From Euonymus europaeus (Eukaryota > Streptophyta > Magnoliopsida > Celastrales > Celastraceae): a stretch of DNA of 64,000 nucleotides. Shown here in pieces: positions 1-11,301 of this stretch. The notes below the pieces were generated by a model. The model saw nothing but the letters and a program-made list of their open reading frames with translations. It made no database searches and was not told the origin of the DNA. Each line of letters opens with the position of its first letter. Within the stretch, counting starts at the first letter, position 1. Both the position numbers and the translations under genes were made by a program. Location: positions 15,461,001-15,525,000 of the forward strand of contig OY756971.1 in NCBI GenBank assembly GCA_963580455.1, given 5' to 3'.

Positions 1-397
1 CACAACACTGAAATTAATTTTTTGCCATTTGATTGCTCATAGGAATTTGATGCTTGAATTTATGAGTAGAAGGTTAAATTACACAAATCACTAATTTTGA
101 TATGAAGTTCAAAAAGTTTCTTGTTATTCATTATCACATACATATTTGTGGATACTTAATCCCGTGAGACTTGAATATATCGTTTCTTTTTAAGGATTTA
201 CTTTACTCCATATGCTCTTTCGTGCTTAAATTCTCCTAAGCGATGTCAGTCTTTTTAATCACGAACCAAGAATATGTCTTTGTGAACAAATGTCTTGATG
301 AATCTTTCTTACAATAGCTTTGTTGATTTTAATAGATGAAAGTAGGTATTCTTTTGCTACATTTATGCCTTTCTACCCTACCCTTGTATGTACTTAC
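1..397. other. Unassigned AT-rich DNA
   Basis: I see no coding frame, RNA gene or recognisable element. The last bases before 398 (CTTAC) should be one half of a target duplication for the LTR that starts at 398, but its other half cannot be located because that LTR is interrupted. Confidence 0.5.
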
Positions 398-2627
398 TGA
401 AAAACCTAGGCAAACACAAGAGGGGGAAGGTGTGGTGTAGTGGGGCAGGGGATTGGGAATTGTGTTCCCAAATTGAAAAAGCAATCACTTTTTAAAATTT
501 TTAATAATTAATTATCAAGTATCAATTAACACATAAATTTGACCTCTAATGATCATCCTAAGAAAATTTCAATCAAGTGCAATATGTGATATAATATATA
601 ATGAATAGTTAGTTAACAAACATCCAAAAAATCACAACACAATGTCAATAAACATAGATCTGCACAACATTTACATAAAAGCTATTTAGCAATTCTAGTA
701 GGAATATAGTGAAATTTGGTATGAAATATAAAAACACCTTAATGAACATTGTTTCGAAAATTGAGATCAAAATTCAAGGTCTAGCGCTATGAACAGTACA
801 CGAACAGATTAGTGTTGAAATCAAATCTGCACGCCAATTGAATAAAAGTCATTTGACCTAACAATTCAAGTTGGAATGTAGCAAAATTTGGTATAAAATT
901 TCAAAACACCTTATTGAACTCTATGTCAAAAATTCATATTAAAATTCAAAGTCTAGTTATATGAAATATGAACGGACATATTAATGTTCCACAAAAATTG
1001 ACAATCAAAAGTGTGTGTCCTAATGGTTTAGAGAAAACCCCCTTTAATGCAATAAAAAACCTCAAGAAAATGACCAACACAGAAAATCAAATAAAGCAGG
1101 TAAAAATAAAGTGTTCAAGGATATAAAGTGGTTTGGAGAGTCCTTCCTCCTACATGGATGATGGTTTTCCAAGTTCACTAACAACTTAGGGTTTTAGGCA
1201 AGCTAACCCTAAACTTTTACAAAAAATGTTTCAAGATAACCAAGAACTAGAGTTCCCAAGTTGTACCTGAAACTTATCTCACAACCTCACAAGGTTTTGT
1301 CCAACAAAGAGACTATACAGATGTTTAGGCACAAGTTTCTCTCAAGATTAGCTCAAAACTATTTTGGTTAAAAAACACTCAAAAACTAGAGATGATGCTC
1401 ACGAGTAGGTTGAGAACAAGCTCAAGATGTGACAATCACTCTATTACAAATTCACACAAATCTCTCAAGAAGATATATATCAGAGTATGAGAAGCTTTGT
1501 TGAAATACCACTCAAGAACACCTAAATATGATTTGATGTGTAAGATGAACAATAATGGGTTCTTGATGGATTTTTGGATATCTCTTTTAAGTAGAAAGAT
1601 TATAGCTTGATGATAATTAGAGTTTTAGCATAAGATCTCTAAGATGTAGTTGAGAGGATGTAAAGCTCAAAGACTTGGCCAAGTTTTGCAAATGTTCTTC
1701 CATCTTCCAACACAATCCAAACCCTTCTCTTCTTTCAAAGATAAAATAATCTTGGCCATTGGATGAAAAGTAAGTCTTGCTCTTGGACCTTCCTTCTTCT
1801 TTTGATCTTGACTATTCTTTAAATCAAACAAAATAAATCTTCACCATTCATTATAGAGTTGTTGGTTCCAAGAAGAGGAATTATTCTTCTTTTTCCAAGA
1901 CTTGTTTGGATCAAAGACATATTCCTTCTTGATGATAAAATATTGCTTAAACCAAGCCAAACAAACCTACCTATATTCTGGAACAAAGAACAACTTTCCA
2001 ACCATGTCTCAAGAAGTAAATGTTGCCACAATGTTGACCAATCATAGTAAATTTGAAATCTCTTTTGAATTCTTAGCACAAAGCACAAATGAGGATTTCT
2101 AGAAGCTTGAAAAAGGAATTCTCCAGCAACAATATTCAATTCACACGTCGGGAACTAATGCTTGCCCATGAGAAGTCAAACTTTTTCTCAAATAGAATTG
2201 ATCATGCTCAAACTTGACCAATTAAACCTCAACAAATAAGCTTCATACTACTCAAAATAAGTTTATGATACTTAATTGATTTCACATACAAAGATATAGG
2301 TGACAAAGCACCTCATTGTTGCCTGTAAGCTCAAAGAGCTTTAATGCCTGCACTTAGGTCAATCAATATGATATAAGCTCAATAAAATTCAAGCAAGCAC
2401 ATGATAATTCATTTCATATATATATATATTTCAATTCGCACAAAAAATTTCATAATCATTGGAGTTCAATTTTTCAATGAATTTTATCAAGTAAGCTCAA
2501 ACAATGTTATATCATATTTGCACGGCTTTATTAACTTCAACAGAAAAATTGAATATCTTTTACTCAAAATTAATTCATAAAAAATGTTTCTATATGTCTT
2601 AAGAATTTTTCAGAATAAGAATCAAGT
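398..2627 (-). mobile_element. Sirevirus-like copia LTR, copy X1, truncated by a gypsy LTR
   Basis: This segment aligns through most of its length with the complete solo LTR at 4575-6455. Shared landmarks are the CCTAGGC-AACACAAGAGGGGG start, the passage with TCTCTCAAGATTAGCTC, and the block with GTAAGCTCAAAGAGCTT. Read on the minus strand it ends in a polypyrimidine CCCCC block followed by TTTTTCA, the layout I associate with Sirevirus LTR 3' ends. No initiator-tRNA primer site follows it, so it is not the 5' LTR of a complete element. The part equivalent to 6200-6455 of the second copy (TGTTGGACC end) is missing. It stops exactly where a gypsy-type TGTAACACC start appears at 2628. No long frame is credible; short frames at 1819-2139 and 1859-2102 are chance. 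Confidence 0.65.
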
Positions 2628-3600
2628 TGTAACACCCCGAACTTTGGATAACTTGTTGTGATAAATGTGGTAATATCGGTGATGTCATGTATCAGGTAGG
2701 TGACGTCATGTGTGCTTTAAATTGGGTTGGAACATTTTTCATAAATTCTATAGCAGAAATAAAAATTATGGGTGCGAGAATCGTTATAAGCTGGGTCAAA
2801 ATTGAAATATCATGAATTTAAGAGGGAATAATTAGTATATGATATTGAGATATATACATAATGGCCAACTAGTAAATAACAATAGGTTCATGTGTAATTA
2901 AGCAGATAATGGAAGGGTATAAAGGTAAAAAAGGGGCTTAAAAATCAAATAATATAAAAATAAGGGTAATTTGGCACAAAATTCGAGGAACCCTAGAGGG
3001 GAACCAGGGAAACCAAGGGCGGAGGCGACGAAAATCGGATTTACGGAGATTGAGGCCAACGGCGACGAAATCGATGCGGAAATGACGAGCTCGGATCAAA
3101 GAACTTAACGGTACCGTTTTCGTACGAAACGTAATGGTTTTACTCCGTCAATGGAGGGGGAGAAGGGAGACGGAAACCGAGGGTTTTCTGACGATTTTTT
3201 CTGTGTTTTTCGGCAATATCTCAGGGAACGAGGACCATTGGGAGGTCGCTCGTGTCGATCTCTACCCATCCGTGGCAGCCGTGAGCCTCACCGACCCCTT
3301 ACCGGCGATGACCCGATTCCAAGAATAGGTGGGTTGACTGACGTGAATGGGAAGGGGATCTCAACCGGGTCGACCCGACCCAATTAAATGTTTTAGGCCC
3401 AATTGATTTAGGGTAAAACCATTAAAGGCCCAATTAATTTAATGGATTTAATATTATCTTATAAATAGATTGTAAGATGTTTGATGTAGTATTTTGGGTT
3501 TTAGGACGAACTCTTTCATAAAAATTATCGATATCTGGGGAGAACGCGCTAAGATAAGTAATACTCACTTGTGTCACGGAATTGCAGGCTGAAGGATTAT

Positions 3601-3668
3601 TAATTTTACAATTTATGTATTTGTATGTGTATGTATATGTATATGTGAATATATATATATATATATAT
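3601..3668. repeat. TATG/TA microsatellite
   Basis: Runs of GTATGTATATG pass into a pure (AT)n tract ending near 3668. It lies inside gypsy LTR relic A. The minus-strand frame across it (3606-4022) has low-complexity isoleucine-tyrosine repeats and is not a gene. Confidence 0.8.
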
Positions 3669-4086
3669 GTTAGTATGATTGAGTTGTTGTAATGAGATTG
3701 ATATTGTATTAATAACAGTTGTATGGACTCCGTTGATTATAGACATCAACTTGATTGTGGTGATTTGTGTAACAATTGATTGTGAACTGTCATATATGAG
3801 ACTAAACTTATGAAGATGTGTTATCTGTATAAAAATATATGTGTTGATTGTGTTGTGCTTATGGGCCTGAACTAGTGATGATGAGTTATATGTGAAAGGT
3901 GAACGGCTATGTGATGTTGAGTTATATGTGAATGGTGAACTGCTATATGATGATTTATAGAGGTTACAGTTAATGGTCACACTGCATGAAGCATAACATA
4001 TCATGACATACATGACCTTCACATTAAGGGAAAATGTTTTTTTTTACGAACCGGGTACAACTGCTACAGGGAGGGTATATGTTGAC

Positions 4087-4131
4087 TGGAAAAGGAAAAG
4101 GAAAAGGAAAAGGAAAATGGAAAAGGAAAAT
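4087..4131. repeat. GGAAAA hexanucleotide repeat
   Basis: Four to five near-perfect GGAAAA units plus two imperfect units, inside gypsy LTR relic A. The equivalent place in copy B (about 25760) lacks the expansion, so it arose locally. Confidence 0.8.
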
Positions 4132-4574
4132 GTTTTATTGACAGAAAAGTGTTCTTTGATAGAACACTAAATCAAAGAAAAATCTCAACCAGTTGCTCTG
4201 TAGCAGTTTACCTAGGTTAAGGGCCCAAGTATTGGAAAAGAATTTAAATGGTTGACTGTTTTATAAAAATAATGTTCACGTGCATTCATGCATAAGTATT
4301 ACTTGTTGTGCTTTAGCTCACTATGTTCCGTGATACAGGTACTGAATCATTGATGATTAAACTGACCTAGCTGTTGATGGCGTGACTGCGGATCCATGGG
4401 AAGGATGCTCTTGTGCCAGAGTTAGGTTTTGTTAGTTCATAATAAGATTACTAGCTCTATTTAGGTCTACTGATTATTTATAGTATACAAATTATCATGA
4501 ATGAACAAAATTTTGAAATAAAAATAAGAAATATGTATTGTATCTCCTTACTTTAATTACAATCACGAAATTAT

Positions 4575-6455
4575 TGAAATCACTAGGCTAACACAAGAGG
4601 GGGGGTGAATTGTGTTTTAAAAACTAAGTATAAATCCCAAGTACAAAACCACAACCTAAAAACTCACAAATGATTAAGGCAATGTCAAGAATGCAAATCT
4701 GCGCACTAATCGTGTAAATGCAATTTGACCTAGCAATTCAACTCGGAATGTAACGAAATTTGATATGCAATATGACAACACCTCAATTAACACTATATCA
4801 CAAACTTAGGGTTTCCAAGAACACCCCAAACTTGTACACCAACAAGGTTTGAAGCTAACCTTAAACTTTCACACACCTCTCAAAGGTAATGCCCTCAAAA
4901 GGGACTTTTACAAGTATTTGGATTTTGGTTCTCTCAAGATTAGCTCTAGGCTATATATGGTTGAAGAACACTCAAATTCACAAGATGTTGCTCAAATGGG
5001 TTTGGATTCAAATGTGTAGCAAACACTCTTGTAATCTCACACAAAGCTCACACTAGATCAAGAATAGGTTTAGGTGAAGCTTTGTCGAAGAACTCTCAAG
5101 AACACACCAAGAGTACCCACGGGTAGAAAGATTTTGGGGTGGTTCAAGGAGTTTTTGGATCTCTCTTTCAAATAGGAAGATGATGGCTTGAATGTAATCA
5201 AAGTGGTAGCAAGAGATCGCAAGAAAGAAGCTTGAATCAAGAAGATGAAGTTGAGACAAGTAAGCTTGAACACTTAGTAAAAATTTGCAAATGCTTCTTC
5301 CCCCTTGCAAGAATGGCCGACCCTTCTCTCTTCAAAACAAACAAAAACCAACTCAGCCATTGGATCAATACATCTTCAAATCTTGGCCCTTGAAGCTACT
5401 TTAAATCTTGACCTTTATTTAATTCAAATGAAATTGATCTCAGCCATTGAAGATCAAGCCGTTGGACATATTTCTCTAAGAAAGTCACCATGGGCTGCAC
5501 CTTGTTTGGATCAAACACATTACTCTTCTGTATGTAGCAACTTTCTCCAACGGATGCCAAACAAGTCCATCTTAAATTTTGGAAATATTACAACTGTATG
5601 TCATCTTGTCTCTCCCTTGTCTCTTCCTTGTCTCCATAGTGCAAGTGTTAGGCACACTACCAACCAAGTATTTCAAACTTGTATTCCCTCTACTTTGTTG
5701 ACTCCAAAACAAATGATAAGGCTTCTAGAAGTTCTTGAGTTAATTCTCCAGCAATAATAACACAAGGCACACGGCTGGAACCATTTCTTGCACACAAAGT
5801 GTCAAACTTGAACCAAATAGGGTTGACCATGTCCAAACTTCTCTAAATGAGCTTCAAATCATGATGCACAAATTTTCTCAATAGAATCAGCTTCATGATA
5901 CTTCAAATAGGCTCATGATGATCAGTTGATTAAGCCTACAAAAAGAATAGATGACAAAACATCCCATTTTTGCTTGTAAGCTCAAAGAGCTTCAATGCTA
6001 GCACTTAGGTTAATCAATATGTTATAAGCTTAATAAAATTCAAGTAAGCACATGATAAATCATTTCATATATAATTGAATGTGAATACAAAATTTCACTT
6101 ATAACTGAGGTCATTTGGTCATTCAATTTGATCATGCAAATCTCAACTAGCCCAGTTTAATGACTGCACAGGTGAATTAATTTCAACAGACAAATTTCAA
6201 CAGTCATTCAATTATGACTGTTCAACCAACATGTGCGCAGTATGATGTTGTGACCGATTTTAGCATCGAAAAATAAGTCAGTCCAGATTCATCCAATTTA
6301 TATCAAACATGATTCCAAAGATATATAATGAAGCTTAAATCAGTAGATATAATTCATTTCATGATTTATCCAAATTCATCCAAAGTTAAGCACAATCAAA
6401 TAGTCCAATATGTATTTTTGCATCAAAACACAAATGTAGGACCTATGGTCCAACA
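4575..6455 (-). mobile_element. Sirevirus-like copia solo LTR X2 with 5-bp target duplication
   Basis: On the plus strand it starts TGAAATCACTAGGCTAAC and ends GGTCCAACA. It therefore reads TGTTGGACC...TTCA on the minus strand, with the required TG...CA ends. ATTAT at 4570-4574 and ATTAT at 6456-6460 form an exact 5-bp target site duplication. The minus strand begins with the palindromic GGACCATAGGTCC and has the polypyrimidine CACCCCCCC block near its 3' end, as in Sirevirus LTRs. No internal region is attached, so it is the product of LTR-LTR recombination. The frames at 5053-5310 and 5305-5757 show no retroelement motifs and I do not regard them as genes. Confidence 0.8.
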
Positions 6456-6567
6456 ATTATGATTGTTAAATCATCATTGAAATTAGGATAATTAAATTGA
6501 GTTATTTATTGAGTTTATTTAGTTAGAGTTTATAAATTTTATACTAGCAGCAATTTAGGTTTTTCTG

Positions 6568-6666
6568 TAGATATATAGGTAGTGTTTGGTTGAGCATTTC
6601 GTCCGACATATAATTTAACGTACAACATATAAGCTACACACAAAAAGCTACCTAACCAAACACCCA
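6568..6666. repeat. Short inverted-repeat element, MITE-like
   Basis: The left end carries AGTGTTTGGTTGAG. The right end, read on the minus strand, carries GGTGTTTGGTTAGG, so about 12 of 14 positions are inverted matches enclosing some 70 bp. Such GTGTTTGGTT termini are common in small plant DNA-transposon derivatives. I could not find a clear target duplication, so the limits are approximate. Confidence 0.35.
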
Positions 6667-6779
6667 ATAACAATTTTATCATTTAAGCCACCATTTTAAA
6701 ATGTTACATCAAAAAGCATTTTCAACAACATTTACCATCTATCAAACATGAAAAGTTTAAACTATCCCTTAAATTTTAA

Positions 6780-7121
6780 TCAATTGACCAAAATACCCTT
6801 TATCTTAATAATCTATTATTTATTTTTATTTTGAAATATATTCATTTATATTTAATAATATACTCATTTATATTTAATATATATTTAATTATTTAGATTT
6901 AATAATATATTTATTTTTAAATAATATATTCAATTATATTTAATATTTTATTTATTTTTATTTAATAATTTATTATTATTTAGTAATATATTTAATTATT
7001 TATACATAATAATCTATTAATTTATATTTAGTTTATTATTATATTTAATTTAATATTATAGTAAAAATATAATATTTAATAATGATAATATTATTAAATA
7101 TAAATAATTAAACATATTATT
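6780..7121. repeat. AT-rich low-complexity tract
   Basis: Almost pure A/T, built from drifting copies of TTTAATAATATATTTAATTATTTA. It contains no gene. It abuts, and seems to have replaced, the first part of the 5' LTR of G1, whose match to the 3' LTR begins only at about 7122. Confidence 0.7.
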
Positions 7122-8592
7122 AAAAATATAATATATATTTTCTTTAAATTTTCTTGAGAAATTAGTTATTGGCACATGAATTTAAGTTATGAGAGTTATG
7201 AAATAAGTTTGGGTTTTGCGGAATTGATAGCTTGAGGAAAAGTCGAAACCAAAAGGTTGGGTTATTGTTTTGTCTACTTTTGCTTGGATTCGAGGTAGGG
7301 GATTCTAGCCCAATCTTTCGATTATTTCTTGTTATCTAAAAATGCGTTTTTAATCTTCATTGTTATTCATATTTGTGTTTTTCCCTATTTGCTCCCTAGG
7401 GAAAAATGAACCTAGGGTTATTCTCGAATTTTCCTAAATATTAGTTTGCATTCCCGGTTGATTGCTTGGTCTTATATCAAGCATGTTTGGTTCTTATTCA
7501 TGCATCATGGCTAGTTAAATATATAACTAGGATTTGTTTATCGCTATATTAAATTCATGGCATGACATTGTTGCATTAGAGCCACATGGAAGTGCGGATA
7601 TGGTTTCGTGACTTCCGTAGGTTGTGTGAACGTCATATGGGAGGAGGGTTGTGGAACCTCGGCTTGGTTGCAACCGAATGACTCCTATATGAGGCAACAT
7701 ACTGAGATTCCGAGGAATCGGTTCAGAGAACCCGAGTCAGTATGGACAAGACTGGTGTCTTGTAATTGGTCATGGTTTCCTTATTGAGTCGTATGGTGGC
7801 AGTGTTCACCGATATCGATATGTGGGGATGGATGCCGAGGCGTCGTCCCATTGGGACTCACGGTAGGAAACGAGACCACGGTTTGATGAGTATTTGTTAT
7901 GGTGATTCATAGTCTTGGCATGTTGCTGCATGGACTTAATCTTTTTATTCAGCTATGATATTTTGTTATCCTCATTACCCCTACTGAGCCATTGCTCACC
8001 CTTTTCTGTATTTCCTTTCCACACAGGCGAGACTGGTACGGATACCGGCACTGCGGATCTGTAGGAGGTGGGATGACATGGTGCCACCTGGAGACACTAG
8101 GATGGGTTAGAATAAAGAATTAATTTTCTTTATTATGTTTGATATTTTATGCACGAATTGAGGATTGTGTATGTTGACTACGTTTATGAACACCTTGACG
8201 GTGTGTGGATGGTACGGATAGGAGGATGCCTTGTGATAGGACTCCTGTACCTGAGTGTGAATCTTATTGTGATATTGCATGTTGATACATGTATGATGAT
8301 TGTGATTTATTATGTATTGCGGATGCATGTTGTAGATGGCATGAGGGCCTGCCTAGGATTGTGTTTGCTTTGATGTGATGGCCGGAGGCCTTATATATTG
8401 ATGAACATGTGTTGCGTATTTCAGGTGGGCATTCTCCGATATACGGGGAGATGCTGCCGAAATTTCGGTAGAAATTTACGGATTTAGTTGGAGAAATTAA
8501 GATTAAATCTTTTGTGATAATGTGGAGATTTAATATCTTATAGATATTGAATTAGATTTAAACAGTAGCGCCTCCCGGGTCGGGGCGTTACA
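7122..8592 (+). repeat. G1 5' LTR, lacking its first ~850 bp
   Basis: Matches 13346-14815 almost base for base and ends GGGGCGTTACA just before the primer site. The promoter-proximal U3 part, which in the 3' LTR spans 12490-13345, is missing and replaced by AT-rich DNA, so this copy is probably transcriptionally dead. Frames at 8107-8328 and 8149-8373 are duplicated in the other LTR (14331-14552 and 14373-14624) and are not genes. Confidence 0.85.
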
Positions 8593-8593
8593 G

Positions 8594-8608
8594 TTTGGTA
8601 TCGGAGCC
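8594..8608 (+). other. G1 primer binding site
   Basis: TTTGGTATCGGAGCC lies one base after the LTR end. It resembles the initiator methionine tRNA complement (TGGTATCAGAGC) with one change, and fixes the orientation of G1 as plus. Confidence 0.8.
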
Positions 8609-8764
8609 AGGTTACGGCTCTACGTAGGATCTGGGGTTGGGTCCTAGTTGTATGTTAGTAGTCTCCAGACCATGTCACGACCTCTGCAGATCCGGTACGT
8701 ACTCTTTCCTCTTAAATCCTCGTTATCCATTTTGTATTAAATAGTGTTATCTGTTGTGGCACAG

Positions 8765-9968
8765 ATGGACACTCGTAGGACGACACGAGCGTCGAGAGCT
8801 ACGACTGAGACCCCTACTGATGGGGGAAGAGGTGATAGACCTCGAGGCCGAGGTCGAAGTCGTGGGAGGGGAGTAACGCGCACCACTAGGCACACTTCTA
8901 GCACACAGGGTGGTCAACCAGTGACTTTAGAAGCATTGGCAAGTGCAATGATAAACCTAACTCAAGTGGTGACGAACCAGCTTGCTAGAACACCTGAGGC
9001 ACGTACTGAGGGACAGGCTTCAGGGGCTGGTACCGAAACGGGATCCATGCAAGGATTGGGTGGGGAAATGTACGAAGTTGACCAGTTGAGAAAGACAAGT
9101 CCTCCCATCTTTTCCGGAGAGGAGGAAGGTCGAGAAGCTGAAGAATGGGTGCATCAACTGGGAGCAAGATTTTATAGCCATATCGGATGACCGGAGGGTG
9201 AAGTTGGTGTTTTATTATCTAAGAGGTGATGCCTACGATTGGTGGAATTCTTTAGGCTCGAGAAAGTATGAACTGACGTGGGCTTCTTTTGAATTACTAT
9301 TTACGGAGCGGTTTGTTTCGCATACTTTTCAGGCTGATCAGGCCAAACAATATTTAGAGTTTGTATAGACACCAGATATGACGGTGTCACAGTATACCAA
9401 GAGATACGAGGAGCTATACAAGTATGATAGGAAGTTTGCTCCGGATGAGGGGAGCAAAGCAGAAAGGTATTGTGATGGATTGATTCCAAGTTTGGGTGAG
9501 ATGGTGCTTGCTACCAGAGTTCAGACCTATGCTGAGACAGTGAATATGGCATTGGGGTTTGAACAGAAAAAGAGAAACTCCCGACAGTATTGGGACGCCC
9601 AGAAAGGACGGACCTTTTCATCCACAGGTGGAGGTAGTCAAAAGAAACAGAGGACTGACTCTCACAATCAGAAAGGGGACCGAGGCAAGGGGCCTAGGCC
9701 ACATGGTGGGAAGATCACATGTTTTCAATGTGGTAATGAGGGGCATAAGCAGGATCAATGCAGGAACATGGGTCCGAAGTGTTATAGGTGTAATCTTATA
9801 GGGCACAAGAGGAATGAATGTCCACAGGGTGGTGGTACTACACAGCAGGCACAGTTTCAGGCACCGGGATTACCACCTCTGACACTAGTTCCAGCTCTAC
9901 CTTCTACAGTTCCTGCAAGAGGGAGAGGACGAGGTGGTAGACCACCACAACAGATTCAGCAATAGCAG
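8765..9968 (+). pseudogene. gag: G1 gag, two CCHC zinc knuckles, broken
   Basis: Capsid/nucleocapsid protein of the gypsy element. I choose ATG 8765 (MDTRRTTRAS) over the upstream GTG because it directly follows an apparent splice acceptor, TTGTGGCACAG. An Arg/Gly-rich N-terminus (about residues 20-45) is followed by the capsid region. The frame is lost near 9190, continues in another frame through the YDWWNSLGS and WASFELLF stretches, meets a TAG at 9366-9368, and then stays open to 9968. Two knuckles are intact: CFQCGNEGHKQDQC and CYRCNLIGHKRNEC. One frameshift and one stop thus separate it from a working protein, in line with its young LTRs. The Arg/Gly N-terminus recurs, decayed, in element Y at about 54150. 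Confidence 0.85.
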
Positions 9969-10100
9969 CCGACTACGGTTCAGACTCGAGCATTTGTTTT
10001 GGGATATGAGGAAACTCCGGAACAGTTAAATTTCATCGGAGGTATACTTCCTATCTCTAATAGTTAAGCGAGAGTATTGTTTGACTCAGGAAAATTAGAG
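9969..10100 (+). pseudogene. G1 aspartic protease, first ~40 codons only
   Basis: Directly after gag the frame reads through the linker and reaches RVLFDSG, the catalytic Asp-Ser-Gly of retropepsins. A TAA precedes it. In intact relatives DSG is followed by an Ala-Ser/Thr-His-Ser-Phe stretch; here similarity ends right after the glycine, near 10095. Beyond this point no protease, RT, RNase H or integrase motif exists in any frame. Confidence 0.75.
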
Positions 10101-11301
10101 TAAGATTGTGGAAATAGAAAACGTGGAGGTATAAGAGAGAAACAGACATTAGTTTGCATCGAAGCATCTAAGGCTCGATGATGGCGTATTACTCGTACCT
10201 AGAGTTCGTGAATAACTACGAAAATAGTTGTTTGAGTAGTTAATATTATATGAAAGGGGGATGTCTAGATGATGTGAGGAGGTAGGAGATGACGTCCGGG
10301 TGGACACTTGCATAAAGAAGATGAATGTGATGATGAGTTAGGTCTAGAATCATGGAAACTTCATGATGAAAGATTATAGTTGAGAGTTAACTGGTTAGTG
10401 GAATGATGAACTCGTTGGTTAGAATCCATTAAGAAATGAATTTTGGAAATAAGATTGGTATCCTTAAGAAAATTTGCATGTGGATGATAAAAGTGTGTTA
10501 AATTTGAGGAAATAAAGTTTCCTTAAAGCGAAGGTGTGTATCAAAAGGATAAGGATTTGTTTACAAATAATTGAATGATATTGTATTTAGAATGATGGAA
10601 GTACTAGATGTTGTGACTCTATTTAATAACACTAAATGGTACGCAGATGAGAATTTATAAGGTTGAGTATGAAATTCTTGGTAAGAAGCTTGGACACTAA
10701 GGGTACTTGAATATCAAAGTGATAAATTTTATTTAAATGCATAAGATATGACAATGATTGATGTGTGCTCTAGAGCTAAAGGTGAATAGTTTATAACTAT
10801 TTGGGGAATAGATTGGAAATTCAAGAAATTTACTTAGTAAATTGAATGATAATAATTGTGGATGGTGAAAAAGAGAGAGTATCTCTAGAAGTTAATGGAA
10901 TTTATCGAGGCTTTCGAGAGCTAATTGTGACAAAGTAGTAACGATAGTGTAGAATAGCTTGTCATGTGAGTTAATAGTAACAAAGTATAATTATTACTGA
11001 CACTGAAGATTCGGGGAAGACAGACGGATTCTTTGGGATTCTTTCAGAGATAATGGAGATCTTGGAGTACAACTAAAGAGGATTCGGGTGAAGGGAAATT
11101 ATATGGATGTTTAGAACACCACAACTAAGGGGTGACACGTTATAGAGTAGCTGAAAAAGGCTAGTTTATTGGGTCCTTTAGGGGGTTACACGTCTGGGTG
11201 ACACGTTATAGAGTAGCTGAAAAAGGCTAGTTTATTGGGGTCCTTTAGGGGGTTACACGTCCTATGCAAGGTTTCATAGGGTAGTAAGAGTTGAAAGTAA
11301 C
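10101..11301 (+). other. Non-coding replacement segment in G1
   Basis: About 1.2 kb dense in stop codons, with no match to pol motifs. It is rich in ATGA and GATGAT words. Its origin is unknown. The only structure I see is the 66-bp tandem duplication at its right end. Confidence 0.6.
11130..11262 (+). repeat. 66-bp direct tandem duplication
   Basis: Unit one (11130-11195) starts GGGTGACACGTTATAGAG and contains GGGGGTTACACGTC. Unit two (11196-11262) is identical apart from one inserted G. It sits about 40 bp upstream of the first start codon of the ORF at 11302. Confidence 0.9.

Larger units (their letters stand above)
2628..6566 (+). mobile_element. Gypsy-type LTR relic A, interrupted by solo LTR X2
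   Basis: It begins TGTAACACCCCGAAC, a start typical of plant gypsy LTRs. It then runs through a leader with CCGGGTCGACCCGACCC, a GGGAGAACGCGCTAAG block, and a TTTAGCTCACTATGTTC block followed by GTTGATGGCGTGAC. The same blocks recur in order at about 25250-26280, so this is a dispersed family. Joining 4574 to 6461 restores an uninterrupted match to 26205-26290, which proves that 4575-6455 is a later insertion. The 3' end is uncertain; the match fades near 6566. I see no gag or pol, so it is a solo LTR or fragment. Confidence 0.55.

Noticed and set aside
3606..4022. 138-residue minus-strand frame
   Set aside because: Translates the (AT)n and TATG microsatellite and flanking gypsy LTR relic; low complexity and no motif.
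5305..5757. 150-residue plus-strand frame
   Set aside because: Lies wholly inside the solo LTR X2, opposite to its transcription; no domain.
4581..6475. CACTA DNA transposon (sequence CACTAGG at 4581, ATTGAAAT repeated on both sides)
   Set aside because: No inverted TAGTG end; the TG...CA ends with ATTAT duplications at 4575-6455 explain the boundaries better.
8149..8373. Conserved small ORFs in G1 LTRs (also at 14373-14624)
   Set aside because: Conservation is due to LTR identity; the frames on both strands are equally conserved.
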